From the NCBI RefSeq assembly GCF_030269925.1, contig NC_085126.1, positions 4,466,501 to 4,530,500 of the forward strand: DNA of 64,000 nt. Direction: 5' to 3'. This DNA is from Bombyx mori. Its lineage: Eukaryota; Arthropoda; Insecta; Lepidoptera; Bombycidae. Below the pieces are notes generated by a model. It searched no databases, was not told where the DNA came from, and worked only from the letters and a program-made list of their open reading frames with translations. This document shows positions 30,728-42,500 of the stretch, piece by piece. A program made the translations under genes and the position numbers. Every line of letters begins with the position of its first letter. The first letter of the stretch is position 1.

Positions 30728-30930
30728 TTTTTTTGTTCCTACCTAAGTTGAGAGACTTGAGAGGATATTTCAGCGTAACCTTAACTAGTAGGTGAGCTCA
30801 CGGGGCTCAAACCTGACGACGTTGCTAACACGAACCCTAGCAAGAGCCGTGCTTCGCAGAATCTACCACCGCATCGGAAACGCGACCCACTGAGAAGATC
30901 CGGCGAGAAACTCAGTGGGCTGTGTCTGAG
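30728..30930 (-). mobile_element. GATCCGGCGAG LINE tail upstream of the Pds5 start exon
   Basis: T-run, ctacctaagttgagagactt to cggcgagaaactcagtgggc. Ends 40 bases upstream of the exon acceptor, in gene sense. Confidence 0.8.
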
Positions 30931-31767
30931 GGTGTTAGACTTCCCTGTACTGAATTCAACAGTAAAAGAAAACCAATTTTTGGTCTCTTTAATCGGATAA
31001 ATAGATTTGAACATACGGAACCTTTAAGTTTTGATGCCTGCTGATATATGTGCAGTAACTATAAATAGGCAAAGCAGCGAAATCGGCAGCGCTTTTTATT
31101 TTATCAAAATAAGACGTCTTTCGATATTCGTGATAAAACGTAAATGCAATATGACCCTTGACCCTTAATGTCTTTGCTTTATTTTTACCTAATAAAAAGT
31201 TGTGACATATTCTGTCACCGTGTTGGCGTATCAATGCAGATCGCGCCAGATAATCTTTTTCAGAATCGATTTTTCCCGGACAGCCGACTTAACCTAATAG
31301 GTGTATGGCTCTTTTAAAGAATAAAAAAAAAATTCCGGTAAAGCTTTGTCTGTGAGCAACTTTTTAAAACGTAATTTAAAAGTACTCTTTCATTCTACAA
31401 TTTAAACTAGATATAGATTACTAAAACGACTGAGATTTCTAGACCACAATAAAGTGCATAAATTTCCTAATGGTTATTCTAAATAGTTTTATAGACAATA
31501 CTTTTTTCTTGATATAGTGATAATCAAATGCCCTCCGACTTTTCTTCTAGTGCCTAAATAAATACTTTTTTTAAAATTTTGAATGAAATAAAACTAATAA
31601 GCTAGATCGTTTGGAATTAGGCCTTATCTTGTAAAACTCGGTGAGTTGCGAATTTCTTCCTATATGATATTCATTTGCTGTTTCTTCATATATATTATAT
31701 TATATTTTAATACATATATGTTTTTTGGTACATAGCCTTTGTTATTATAAGTGTGAATTATAAGGTC

Positions 31768-32285
31768 TTAAGCTCCGAGCCCTCAATCCGATGATTTGCA
31801 AGCGAAGTAAATTGTCCCTTAGAAATAAGGTGACACTCTGCAAAACTTGTATACGTCCAGTCATGACCTATGCATGTGTACTGTTCGCTCACGCGGCCCG
31901 CACCAACTTGAAATCCCTCCAAATAATAGAATCCCGTTTTTGCAGGATAGCCGCCGGAGCCCCGTTCTACGTCAGAAATGTGGGCCTCCACGACGACCTG
32001 GCCCTAGAGTTCATCAGTAAATATCTACTAATAATTTTGTAATTTTGTAGTAAAAATTGTTTAGGCAGCGGCTTAGCTTTGCCCCTGGCATTGCTGAAGT
32101 CCATGGGCGACGGTAACCACTCACCATCAGGTGGGCCGTATGCTCGTCTGCCTACAAGGGCAATAAAAAAAAATCTACAATCGGCATCAGTGCGTCATTT
32201 CAAAAAAGCGGCACGACACGAGAACCCTCACATCGTGGCCGCCGGAAACTACATTCCCGATCCTGCAGAATTTGTCTATAATAAA
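31768..32285 (+). pseudogene. Jockey-like LINE reverse transcriptase C-terminus, split by a SINE
   Basis: 31791-32020 reads MICKRSKLSLRNKVTLCKTC, then IRPVMTYACVLFAHAARTN, IIESRFCRIAAGAPFYVRNV and LHDDLALEFI, a typical end of jockey-type RT ORFs. A SINE tail (about 32061-32171) follows, after which RHFKKAARHENPHIV and AAGNYIPDPAEF continue the same protein. The upstream catalytic part is missing. Confidence 0.8.
32061..32171 (+). mobile_element. GGCAGCGGC family copy inside a jockey LINE remnant
   Basis: ttaggcagcggcttagcttt to caataaaaaaaa. It interrupts the LINE frame at 32020-32172. Confidence 0.85.
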
Positions 32286-32469
32286 TAAAGACTTGTATGA
32301 TTTATTATTTTTTCATTTTCTGAGTTTAGTTATATAATAATTAAATGCCTTAACTTTAACAACATATAAGTTTAGGGGCATCCGCTACAAGATGTCGATA
32401 GTTTCCATACAAAAAAAATTGTTGTCTTAAAGTATAGCAGTTTCAGGGCCCTGGTCAGATTTCAGCTTT

Positions 32470-32535
32470 GTAAGCTCACCTACTTGTTAGGATTACGATG
32501 AAATGGCCTCACAAGGCCATCAGCTTAGGTAGGGA
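32470..32535 (+). mobile_element. Fragment of GATCCGGCGAG LINE-tail 3' end
   Basis: taagctcacctacttgttag and ggccatcagcttaggtaggg. Confidence 0.5.
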
Positions 32536-33059
32536 AAAAAGAAAGCTCTGAACCGCATAACAAAAACGAATATACAATACAGAAATAATAGGATTTTACA
32601 GAAAATCCACTGTGAAGGGTCAGCATGGAGGCCGACGAGACGACAGCTGGTTCTGTAAAACTCGGTTATAGAGAAGAGAACGATCACGCAATGGATCACT
32701 GAAGCCACATTTCAAGAAGGTCATAAAAAACCTCGCAAACTTCTTAAAGGAAATGGGATGATACTTATAGCTCAGGCCTACCGATACGCAATAAAAGCAC
32801 AGTTTAAGACAAAGATTTGCCGAAAATCGCAATTCGAATCTAGTGTCTTGAACAAATAATGAAAAAAAAAAAAAGTTGTATTGTCATTATTATCAGCAAT
32901 GCCAGGAACACAACCAAACCAACGCTAACTGATATAGAATATTTATAGAAAAATTATTGTGAATTACTTTACATCCATGCAGCTATGATTATTACTTGCT
33001 CCAGGTGCAAAGACAAGTTTTATTACATTATATTATTATGTACCTAACATATTCAGCCC

Positions 33060-33201
33060 AATACGTTGGTCCAACCAGATCCGCACTGCTCTTGATTCCA
33101 CGTTTCCCAACGCCCTCCACACCGCCAGAGACAAGAATAGATGGAGAAATATCGTACGTGCGAAACTGAGACAAAAGGGTGGTCACGACCCTCAGCAATG
33201 A
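33060..33201 (+). pseudogene. LINE ORF2 C-terminal remnant (RTE-type)
   Basis: The frame reads IRWSNQIRTALDSTFPNAL, HTARDKNRWRNIVRAKL and RQKGGHDPQQ then TGA at 33199. Ending in GGHDPQQ after 'W..IV' is characteristic of a LINE ORF2 family common in moths. Nothing coherent is left upstream. Confidence 0.65.
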
Positions 33202-34599
33202 GGAATACGACGCAAGGAGGAACATATTCTATTATTGCTAACAAATCACAAAATCAACAGACAGCATTTTGCAATTAAAATCAAACCAACAAAAATTATA
33301 ATTGGTATATTTCTATTTAGTACCAGCATAACACCATGTGTGGTGGCTTTCTCAATTATAGCACATTGATACTGTTGAATATGTTTAAATTCAATTTATA
33401 CTGTTAACTGCAGAGCTGATAACATAGTAAATAAAATTTTGATAAGCAAATTTATAAACAGTTTTGGAAAATTAAATAAATATATATTAATTACCACTGC
33501 TTTTGAAATGCTAGTAAATCTAAAATTTCTTAATAATTCACCACTATTAAATAATATCGACGCTTGAAAGGCAAACGTGACTAAGCGACAATAACTGCTT
33601 TGTACATAAATGATAGGCAATAACCATATTCGATGCGCAAAAAATATATATTTCTAGGTCTATTAAAATCATTTCAATCCTACAGCTACTAGCTAGATTC
33701 TGCTACAGCTAGATTCGTTAAAATAAATTTTGTTTTCAGGTGTGTCAACTTTAAATTAGTCTACTGTAAAGTTCACGCATTGTCGCTTAGTCACATTTGC
33801 CTTTCAAACGTCTGCCTTTCAAATGCTACTATTTTTTTTTTTTTTCAGTGAAACATTTTTCTAATATTCAGTGAAACATTATCAATCAATTAAAATAAAA
33901 ACATTAAATTGTACAAATATTATGTTTTTATTTAGATATAAATATTACAAAACTCAATTCCATCATACTTTGAATACTGCAACATTTATGCTTTGTATTA
34001 ACTCAGAGACACATAAAGAAGTAATGAGTGAAAGTTATTCTTTTCACAGTGGTACAATAGTAAAATCAATACTGTACAGATGACTGTTCACACCAATTAC
34101 ATTTATTTACTCTTTTTGCATGATGCCATCATAGCATTTTGTAAGTTTTATTGCACTTTTGCAATGGATCATATGCTGTACTGTTATTTCATACACAAAT
34201 AAATAAAAAAAATAGTAACATAGTAATAACACTTATTTATGCACATCTTGTGTACTGAGTAACCTTTAAGTTTAAAAAATGATAAAGAATAGTGTAACAA
34301 ATTAAATATAAGAATCTATGTTTAGAATTTATATACTTAAAGTTAATTTGAACAGGTGTTGATATTGAATAGAAATAAATTTGCATAATGCATGTGTGTA
34401 ATCTGTTTTAGGCAAGTAGACACCAATAACAAAACAGATCAAAAATGAATTACTTATAATGGATATTTATGAAATTAAAACAATTACACAATCACTGTTT
34501 TGGGAAACATTAAAGGATTTATAAAATGACTAAATAGCATTTATCATATGAGGCAAATTGTTGTGCTGCTGCATACTTTTTTAATTATTTACCTAGATA

Positions 34600-34690
34600 G
34601 GTCATAGAACTCAGAGCTCACACTGGAGTTAAATAGTTCGAAGAGCCCATAGACATTAACAAGCTGAACCATTAGTATTAGTCAATGATC
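34600..34690 (-). mobile_element. Very diverged Bm1 remnant
   Basis: agctcacactggagttaaat and agcccatagacattaacaag resemble Bm1 read inverted. Confidence 0.4.
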
Positions 34691-34794
34691 TATGAATAGC
34701 TGATTGATTATTTTCTTATAGCACAAAATGACAATGTCATACACATAGGAATGTGTACACATGTTTAGTAAAGTTTAATATAATTAAAGTTGTT

Positions 34795-34990
34795 TTTTTT
34801 TTGGTACCTATTTGCTGATAGCCTTAGGGGCTATTCCAGCTTTTCACAGATGGCTATGCGAGCTCAAGGGCTCAACCTGAGAGAATTTGCTAACACTAGC
34901 TCTAGCAAGAGAAGTGCTTCGGAGAATCTACCACCAGATCGCAACCCACTGAGAAGATCCGGAGAGAAACTCAGTGGGCAGAGAGTTATG
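34795..34990 (-). mobile_element. GATCCGGCGAG LINE-tail copy
   Basis: T-run, ttgctgatagccttaggggc, ctagcaagagaagtgcttcg and agaagatccggagagaaact. Confidence 0.75.
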
Positions 34991-35344
34991 TAATTCTCTA
35001 TTTTAATGTATATGTGTGGAAATTAATTTTAAACTTTTTGCTTTGAATGTTTGTTATAACCTCTCTTCATTTTACTTGACATTGAGGGGTGAAAGACTAT
35101 TTGGTTTAAGCGAAGTTTTTGCAACTTTACTGGAGAGCCGTTTAAAATTTGGAAAAAATATCATTACAAAAAAAACTTCTTCAGCTATTTCAATGGAGTA
35201 AGCTTTATTGATGTTTAATTAATAACATCAAACTGTTGATGATAATACTGAATAAAACGCACCATTACGTACAAAGATAAATGTCGCATATTAATTGAAA
35301 TGTCACTTAAACCAAACAGCCTTTCATCCCTCAATATAATCTAC

Positions 35345-35510
35345 AGGTACCAAAACCCTACCAATTTCTACCCAGCAGCCACACATTCTTGTATAAAGAC
35401 TGGAACACATTATATGAATGAGAGTTCGACCTCATGTCTCAAGATGAGTAGTGGTATTTACATTGTATGTCTATGGATTCTATTATCCACTTGACACCAC
35501 TCACTTGAGA
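35345..35510 (+). mobile_element. Very diverged Bm1 remnant
   Basis: atgtctcaagatgagtagtg and tatccacttgacaccactca are Bm1-like. Confidence 0.45.
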
Positions 35511-37127
35511 CTTGGGCTCCAATCAGGCTCATCGTCATTTTCTGGGTACGGCTGAGTGTGAAAAAGATTAAACTGTAGCATCATACTCCGATGCGGACAA
35601 AAATTAAAATTAAGTTTTCCAGACAAACAAGCTTGAGATACTTTTGTCAACAATATTTGTTACTATTGTTTTTAGTATTTTTTATGGGATAAATGATGAG
35701 CTTGCGGACAGGTCTCTTTTTATTGAGCGGCTACTAGAGCCCATCAGACGGTCCAGACATCACATACATTGTTTAGTACAAGTACAAAAAAAAAAAATAT
35801 CGTTTAGGCCCTGACAACTTGAAAATATAATGTAAATATCACAAAACAATAATTCTAATATTTTAAAGTAAATTTTCTTATTAGCAGGAGATTTCTGTAG
35901 CCTTGTGTTTTTAAAAATTAAGATGACAAGGTTTTTCATTTAGAAATCTTACAAAACCTATGAACCATATTCCAGAAAACCTATAACCATATCATTCCAG
36001 GTGAAGATGAGCTTAGAATAGTTATTATTTTCCTTCAAAAAGGACCGCCATTACAAAAGAAAACGTATTATTTTCTTTTTTTATTTAATTTATTATTCAA
36101 TTTGTTTGTGAAAAAGGTCTAAATTTTTGTAAAGTTCTCAATTTCATCTTTTTAAATTAGTTTTTGAATGATTATCTCTCTAGAGATATGTAGAAATAAA
36201 TTATAGCCAAAAAGGAAGTTAGCTATATGAATTGATAATTGCAATCTCAACAAACTTTTGTATAATATTGCCAAAGCTTGCACATTGTACAGAAAAATCA
36301 TTAGCAGCATTCTTTAAAAATATCACTATTCAAATATTCTATTTTATTCATTCTTATTTATTCTTACAAGTTCATCAATAAATAGGAATTTAATTTTTAC
36401 AGTTTTAGAATCATTGATATTAAAAATTTTATTAATTGAACTGGATACAGTGTATGCAGTGGGTAATACAATTAACCATTTCTTGTCACTATAGTATTCA
36501 TTATTAAACATAAAAAAAAAACATGAAAATGTTTGTTTGAAAGTGAATTTTATATTGGTTATATTGTGGTAGATGTATTTTCTTCTAAACAAAATTATTG
36601 AATGTATTGATGAAAATTTGCTACATTTGCATCAAAATTGCAAAGTTAATCAAATTCATAACTTTTTTCTTGTTTAAATCCTTGATTTTGTTTACAAGTT
36701 AATGATAAACTTAGTGAATCAAGCCACAGGTCTATGAATGCCCCAATAGAGTTCTTATCAAACATCTTTATTGATTTTGATTTATCCACGACGAAAAACA
36801 TTGCAAACGAAATCTAAATATTTAGGTTCGACTGATTTTCTAAAACAAACATAACGTTTGACGTTCTCGAGGAGGAAAAAACCGTCTTGATATGAAACAC
36901 GGAGGTTTTGCTTTGGTATCATACTCGTGCTTCACTTTTCGCTTGCAAAAGGATTAGGTACGAACGAATTAAAGCAGTTTTCACACCCAAATAACATAAC
37001 TGCATATTTATAGGTTAAAATATAATATTCATAACAAAATAAACAAAATTCATACAATCTATTTGAGGATTACCGTTTTGTAACAGAAACTAAAACATAC
37101 AATTACCATTATTCCTGAAATACTCAC

Positions 37128-37339
37128 AACAAGTCATAGACGTGGGCCTGCGTTCACGTCCCGATGTTTACTATAACACACCTTACACAATCTCCGAAAA
37201 ATAAATCACTAAAATAACATAATCGTGTTATTAAAACGTCACTGGAGTAAAAATCATTAGGAAATTCGAATGTCCTATTGATCTAAATACATAGAAATTT
37301 CTCTTGTAATATTTTTTCAATCTGTGTGGACGCCAAACT
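37128..37339 (-). other. Pds5: Probable 5' non-coding exon of Pds5 (start of exon approximate)
   Basis: The first coding exon of Pds5 begins with an acceptor nine bases before its ATG, so a non-coding leader exon is required. Going upstream on the minus strand, a strong donor (gtgagtatt) follows base 37128, just downstream of the E2F and DRE sites. I infer a leader exon from about 37.3 kb to 37128, giving a first intron of about 6.4 kb. The transcription start itself cannot be read. Transcript data would decide. Confidence 0.45.
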
Positions 37340-37373
37340 GCGGGAAAAACTACAGTGAAGTTAGCTATCGATA
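37340..37373 (-). promoter_or_regulatory. E2F-like site and DRE palindrome, probable Pds5 promoter
   Basis: GCGGGAAA at 37340-37347 matches the E2F consensus (TTTSSCGC on the other strand). TATCGATA at 37366-37373, inside the 10-bp palindrome ctatcgatag, is the DRE bound by DREF in Drosophila. The pair is typical of insect replication and cell-cycle promoters, which suits a cohesin factor. Both motifs are short; they gain weight from closeness to each other and to the inferred leader exon. Confidence 0.5.
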
Positions 37374-37399
37374 GTGCCGCATTTCAAGGTCATCTTAAA

Positions 37400-38637
37400 T
37401 TTATGGTACGTGTACGTGTCTATGCTTAAATGCAAAGATATTTTTTAAAGATTGTATGATCTGGTATTAAGGCCTTTAAGGTAAGTCTTTTGTTTTCTTC
37501 GTCCATTTTATTTTATATAATTATATCATTGACATTGAATAAATTTTTTTTAAGAAAAACTAATAATTACTAATAGATGCTACTACTGGTTGCACATATT
37601 TGAATTAGACATTTGTATCATATTTTTTTATGTCTGCTGCAGAAGTTGTAGCCATTAAAATCGTAAATGTCATTGGTTCAGTGAGCTTATAATATCTCCG
37701 TCCTTTAGTAATATCTACAATCCTTTGTATACCTCTCAGATAAATATATTAGTTTGGTATACCTTAGCATGATGACTACATCATGTGACGTACACACGAT
37801 TTTGAACAACGGATAGGACTGCTTAAAAAGAAACACACCTAGTACATAATTTAAGTACTTTTATTATTTGAACAGCGTAATATGGAACTAAAACTAAGCT
37901 TAAATTGAATTACCAGACAGCAGTGTAACAATTATTCGTACATTAGATTTTTCCAGGGATTTTGTTTAATTATCGTCATATTAGCTGTTTGAAATTTAAA
38001 CTAGTAACATAATTATTTATACCGGAATATTAGTAATAGTGATGTAGTTTTCTTTTCTTCTTCAGATTGCCATTTTAATTTATTGGTAACGTGACACCAC
38101 CGACGGCTGTCACCAGTCACTACACTACACTGTATAGTAAAAAGAAAGCAAGAAAAATAGGTATTAAATCAGAAGTCATACGTAATTTCACCTATTTTTC
38201 TAGTTAAGTATTAAAACAATGTGGTCTAGTTTGTTTTTTTGTTCAATTTTCTATACATTTGTGCGTTATTAATCCGACAAAATAAAAGTTAAGTAAGTTA
38301 ATTGCATATTTAGCAACGCAGAGGTTTCTGGCAAGATACTATTTACGTATGACAGATGGCGTGCTAGTATTCCTAACAAATATTAAACAATTAATGTTCT
38401 AATCGCATTTAATTCAAAATTTTGCGAGTCACACCAAAATGTAGCCAGAATAAGCTTATCTACTATTCACATCAAAATTAATTATAATCATGTATTTAGT
38501 TACATATAAAACGAGATCTGGATTTTAAAAAAAAACGAATTATTGTAAAAGTAATCTTATTTTAAAGAGATTAGGATTATTAGTGATCCTTAAACATTAA
38601 CTTACAAGAAATTGTCATGAACTTAACAACGTATTCC
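37400..38637. other. Region between Pds5 promoter and CRAL-TRIO 3' end
   Basis: AT-rich, no ORF of note. It likely holds the CRAL-TRIO 3'UTR end; the plus-strand tttatt at 38079-38084 is a candidate minus-strand poly(A) signal. Confidence 0.3.
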
Positions 38638-39202
38638 TAGGGATATTCCGATACTAGTAAATACGAGTAAGTACTCGATACTTTTGATTCGATACCAAGT
38701 ATTTCTAGTATCGAATCAATCTTGCGATACATACTCGGTATCGAAACAAAAGTACTTGGTATCAAATCGAATCAGCATTACCATTAAAAAAGTTTAAAAT
38801 TTCCGAACGCATTATAGAGAACGAGAGAGTAAAAGCCCACTCGCTCGGTTACCGGTATTCATCCATCGCGTAGCGGCGCGGCGACGCGACGGCGCGGTGT
38901 GGATGAGGCGTGCCTTTTTTCCAAAGCCGGTGCAATAATGTCTCAAACAAGCTTCGATCAACTATAGTAACCAAACAAGGAACAGATTGTCTCCAAAATA
39001 CCTCGAACAGTTACTGATTTTGGGCAATCTTGATGCCAAAGAGTTTTTTGTTTAAAGTAAGTACTTAAAGTAGGTGCTAAAAGTATAGATATCAGTAAGT
39101 ATCGATACTTTAGGAGTATTCATATAAGTAGTATCGAATAAAGATTTGAGTACTATCGAAATGAGTAGGTATCGATACTTTGATGGTATCGGAACATCCC
39201 TA
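38638..39202. mobile_element. Non-autonomous hAT-like MITE, 565 bp
   Basis: Ends TAGGGATATTCCGATAC and GTATCGGAACATCCCTA form a 17-bp inverted repeat with one mismatch. The flanks are cgtattcc and tgtattcc, an 8-bp target duplication with one change, as in hAT elements. Inside are many copies of tatcgata-like words and a GC-rich centre (38863-38905). No transposase. It lies about 100 bp past the stop codon of the CRAL-TRIO gene and may be in its 3'UTR. Confidence 0.85.
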
Positions 39203-39300
39203 TGTATTCCCAAAAAATTACTACGAAACTGTATTCTATCACAGAACTGTAAAGATATAGTAAAATATTTAAAACAATAGTAATTATGTTAATCCGATAT

Positions 39301-39543
39301 TTAATCCAATTCAAGTTTACGGAACGATCCGGCGGTTGAATGAATGTCTTGTGTCAAATCATTTTTTTCTAGTGCATACAAATCGATGCACATGTCATCC
39401 AAGGCCAGTAGCTCCTCTCTTTGCTTCAATAAATTACGTTTCAGTTCTTCAATCATATCTTTTAGTGGGACTGTACCGCCATATTCTTTTGGCAAAATGG
39501 CAGGGTCAACGTATTTTGTTAGGTCACTACTCGTACGATGGAA
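39301..39543 (-). CDS. CRAL-TRIO protein last exon (residues 266-345, stop)
   Basis: The acceptor is tttgtttacag; the exon reads FHRTSSDLTKYVDPAI, then LPKEYGGTVPL, a charged helix rich in Glu and Lys, and the end SFRKLELD before TAA. The reading frame enters before the first candidate start, so the true exon begins at 39543. Confidence 0.93.
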   Translation of the reverse strand, partial: FHRTSSDLTKYVDPAILPKEYGGTVPLKDMIEELKRNLLKQREELLALDDMCIDLYALEKNDLTQDIHSTAGSFRKLELD

Positions 39544-42500
39544 CTGTAAACAAACAATTAGAATAGGTATATAAAAATCAGGTACTCCCTAATTATACGT
39601 AATTTGAAAAAATAGTACATTGTGCACCAAGGAAGAAAACTAGGACATTTCCTCCCGCGTGTAAAATTGCCAACACTACTTTTTTCTCCTACCAGGCCGA
39701 AAGTTCGTGGAGTACCGAGTCGGGGTCCAGGGGCGAAGCCCCGGTGGGGTCCAGGGCAGGGGGTAGGGGGGGCGGAGCCACCCCATACTCATAAAAAAAC
39801 AATATAACTGCAAATTTTATTGCCTTTTGTTTATTTCACTTTTACACTAAACACAATATTGCAAATTACCCGAGCACAACAATGGCGGAGAATTTTAGGT
39901 GCGTGAGAGCAGACGTAGACACTAACGCGCATGTGCACTTGTCAGTACTCAGGGAGGAAAAGTTAAACTTTCTTCCCTGTACAGCGGGAGGAAAACCGAA
40001 CTTTCGGCGTAGGTAGGAGAAAAAAAGTCATATTTTTTGTCTTGAAAGTAGTTCGCTTCAAAGTTTATTATGAAAAATAGACTGTCAGCGCTTGTTAAAT
40101 AGATACGATAAACATAAAAAGTGCTTTACGCTAATCTATTTTCCCAAACTTATTCAACTCGTTCCCACGAACTTATTAAAGGCAGTAAATACAGATTGAG
40201 AAATTCAGTTTTGTCTAATATATACTTCCTTGTATTATTATTACAAACAAAAAAAAATTCTTAGGTCATTTTTTCTAAATTATCTAGTGTTATTACATGT
40301 TGGGACGTAAGCTGCGCAGGCCTATTTTTACATATGAAATGGCAATTTCTGCTGCAAGCCATTCATGGTGTGACAATTAAGAAAAAAATAGCTGCTATTT
40401 CAATGCAATTGAGACTTCCACTACTTATTTGAGTAGGTCAGCGGAAGTCAGGTTGTGATCTATGGTCTCATCTATGCGTAGAGAAGCCATCCGCTGTCTA
40501 TCTATGCACACAAAAAGGCTCCCTTTTGACATAAACTACTAAAAGATTTTTAATTATAAGTTATAACTCTAAGAACTGTAAGAACTCACTAACATAGATA
40601 ATACACTTATATTTGAGACTCACTAAGTTCAGACAGTTCGAAACTTAAACTACTCATTGGCTGTTTATATGATGTTTTATAAGCTATAAAATTGTCTTAC
40701 CATAACACGGTCTTTCAGTTTATCACTCAACAACGAAACTGCAAATTCGAAAAATCTGACTCCATAATGCGGTATGTTCACAAAATGTGTCCTCTTGTGC
40801 CTCATCGGTGTTGAATTCTATAACAAATTAATTCCGATTATTAAACAGTTTTGGTAATATTTTTTACTGGTGGTAGGACCTCTTGTTAGTCCGCACGGGT
40901 AGGTAGGTACCACCGCCCTGCCTATTTCTGCCGTGAAACAGTAATGCATTTCGGTTTTAAGAGTGGGGCAGCCGTTGTAGCCTTAGAACTTATAGTTCAA
41001 GGTGCGTGCCGCATTTACGTTTTGGGGGTCTATGGGCTCTAGTAATCACTTAACACCAGGTGGGCTGTGAGCTTGTCCATCCATCTAGGCAAAAAAAAAA
41101 AAAGTTAAAAGTTAACTACAAAATTTTTGAAGAAAAAAAAAATTTGTTAGGCGTACAGTAATATTTGTATTCAATTAATCATGAATGTTTATACAGTAAA
41201 GAGGTCTAGTCAAAGATTAGCATAATAAATAAACCTTTATTTTTTATTTTTTAATGCGCTTATTCTTTTTTTTCTGTATAAGTCTTCATGTGCATGATTA
41301 CATATATAACTATGCTGTAGTGACTATTCCTATAGCGATTTTTAACGATAATAGGTACTCAAGGATGATTGCATATCGGATTTTTTTTCTAATTTATTTT
41401 GAAATTATACTTGGGAATTTTTAAAAAGTGATAAAAAAAATATATGGCGTTTCTAAATTTTCGGTACAAAAACACATTATATTCAACATACCTGAATGCA
41501 ATTAAGCATTATCCTGACATCGGTGAGAGACCAAAGACTAATGTGAGGCATTTGCATGCCGGCTTCGTCATTAACATGAGTGTAGCCGAGAAGTTGGGAG
41601 CGTGGCTCGTCGAGGAGGTGTTCCACAATCATTGAATGAACTCGGGCCATTACACAACTGTCGTATAAGTGAGGATCGAAGCGTCCTGAATGCAAAACAA
41701 TAGTTATGGTTTAACTTAATGGTTCAAAGAAAACTGGTCATAGCGGTTATGACCCTGGTATCATCGGTATCTATGGACAACAGTGATGACTTTCCATTCG
41801 ACGTCCACTCACATCTAATGTCAACGAATAATACCATCTGATTCCCAGTACAGTACAACCCGTCGATTACAAGGAAAAGTTCGACGTGGGAATTAGCAAA
41901 TAGACACAGCCTACTGAGTTTCTTGCCGGATTTTCTCAGTAAGTCGCGGTTACGATCCGGTGGTAGATTCTGCGAAGCACTGCTCTTGCTAGGGCCAGTG
42001 TTAGCAACTCACTCAGGTTGAGACTGTAAGCTCACCTACCAGCCAGTGCTAAGCTCGAATAACCCCTTAGACTACCAGCGAATAGGTAGGGGGAAAATAA
42101 TTATCTTTGACTACGAAAACTATAAAGCGAAAAGTATTAAACCGTGAAAGTAGTTCTAATTGAAGACATGAGTTGATTTTAAGATTTTTCAGTTTTTACA
42201 TTGAATGAAGGTGCTATGTGTCTATAAACCATATTAGACCTTAAAACTCCGAGTATAAAGGCTCTTTTTAGAAACTGCCTGTGAAGGAGTTATGTACGAA
42301 GAAAAACTACAAATAACAACAGTTTGTTGCCTGTTTTCTCAAAACTAACAAATTGTATCATATCCCCTTCATCATTTTTAAGGGAGTAGGACCCCTTGTG
42401 AGTCCGCGCGGGTATGTACCACCACCTTGCCTATTTCTGCCGTGAAGCAGTAATGCGTTTCGGCTTGAAGGGTGGGGCAGCCGTTTTAACTATACTGAGA

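Larger units (their letters stand above)
33202..36900. other. Pds5 first intron, mostly AT-rich
   Basis: Apart from the old Bm1 pieces and the LINE tail at 34795-34990, no gene or repeat is recognised. Some 30-40-base words occur twice (ttgaaaggcaaacgtgacta inverted near 33560 and 33790), suggesting a small inverted pair. Confidence 0.4.

Noticed and set aside
39622..39807. Pro/Gly-rich plus-strand frame
   Set aside because: It is the GC-rich inside of the inverted-end element at 39678-40028.
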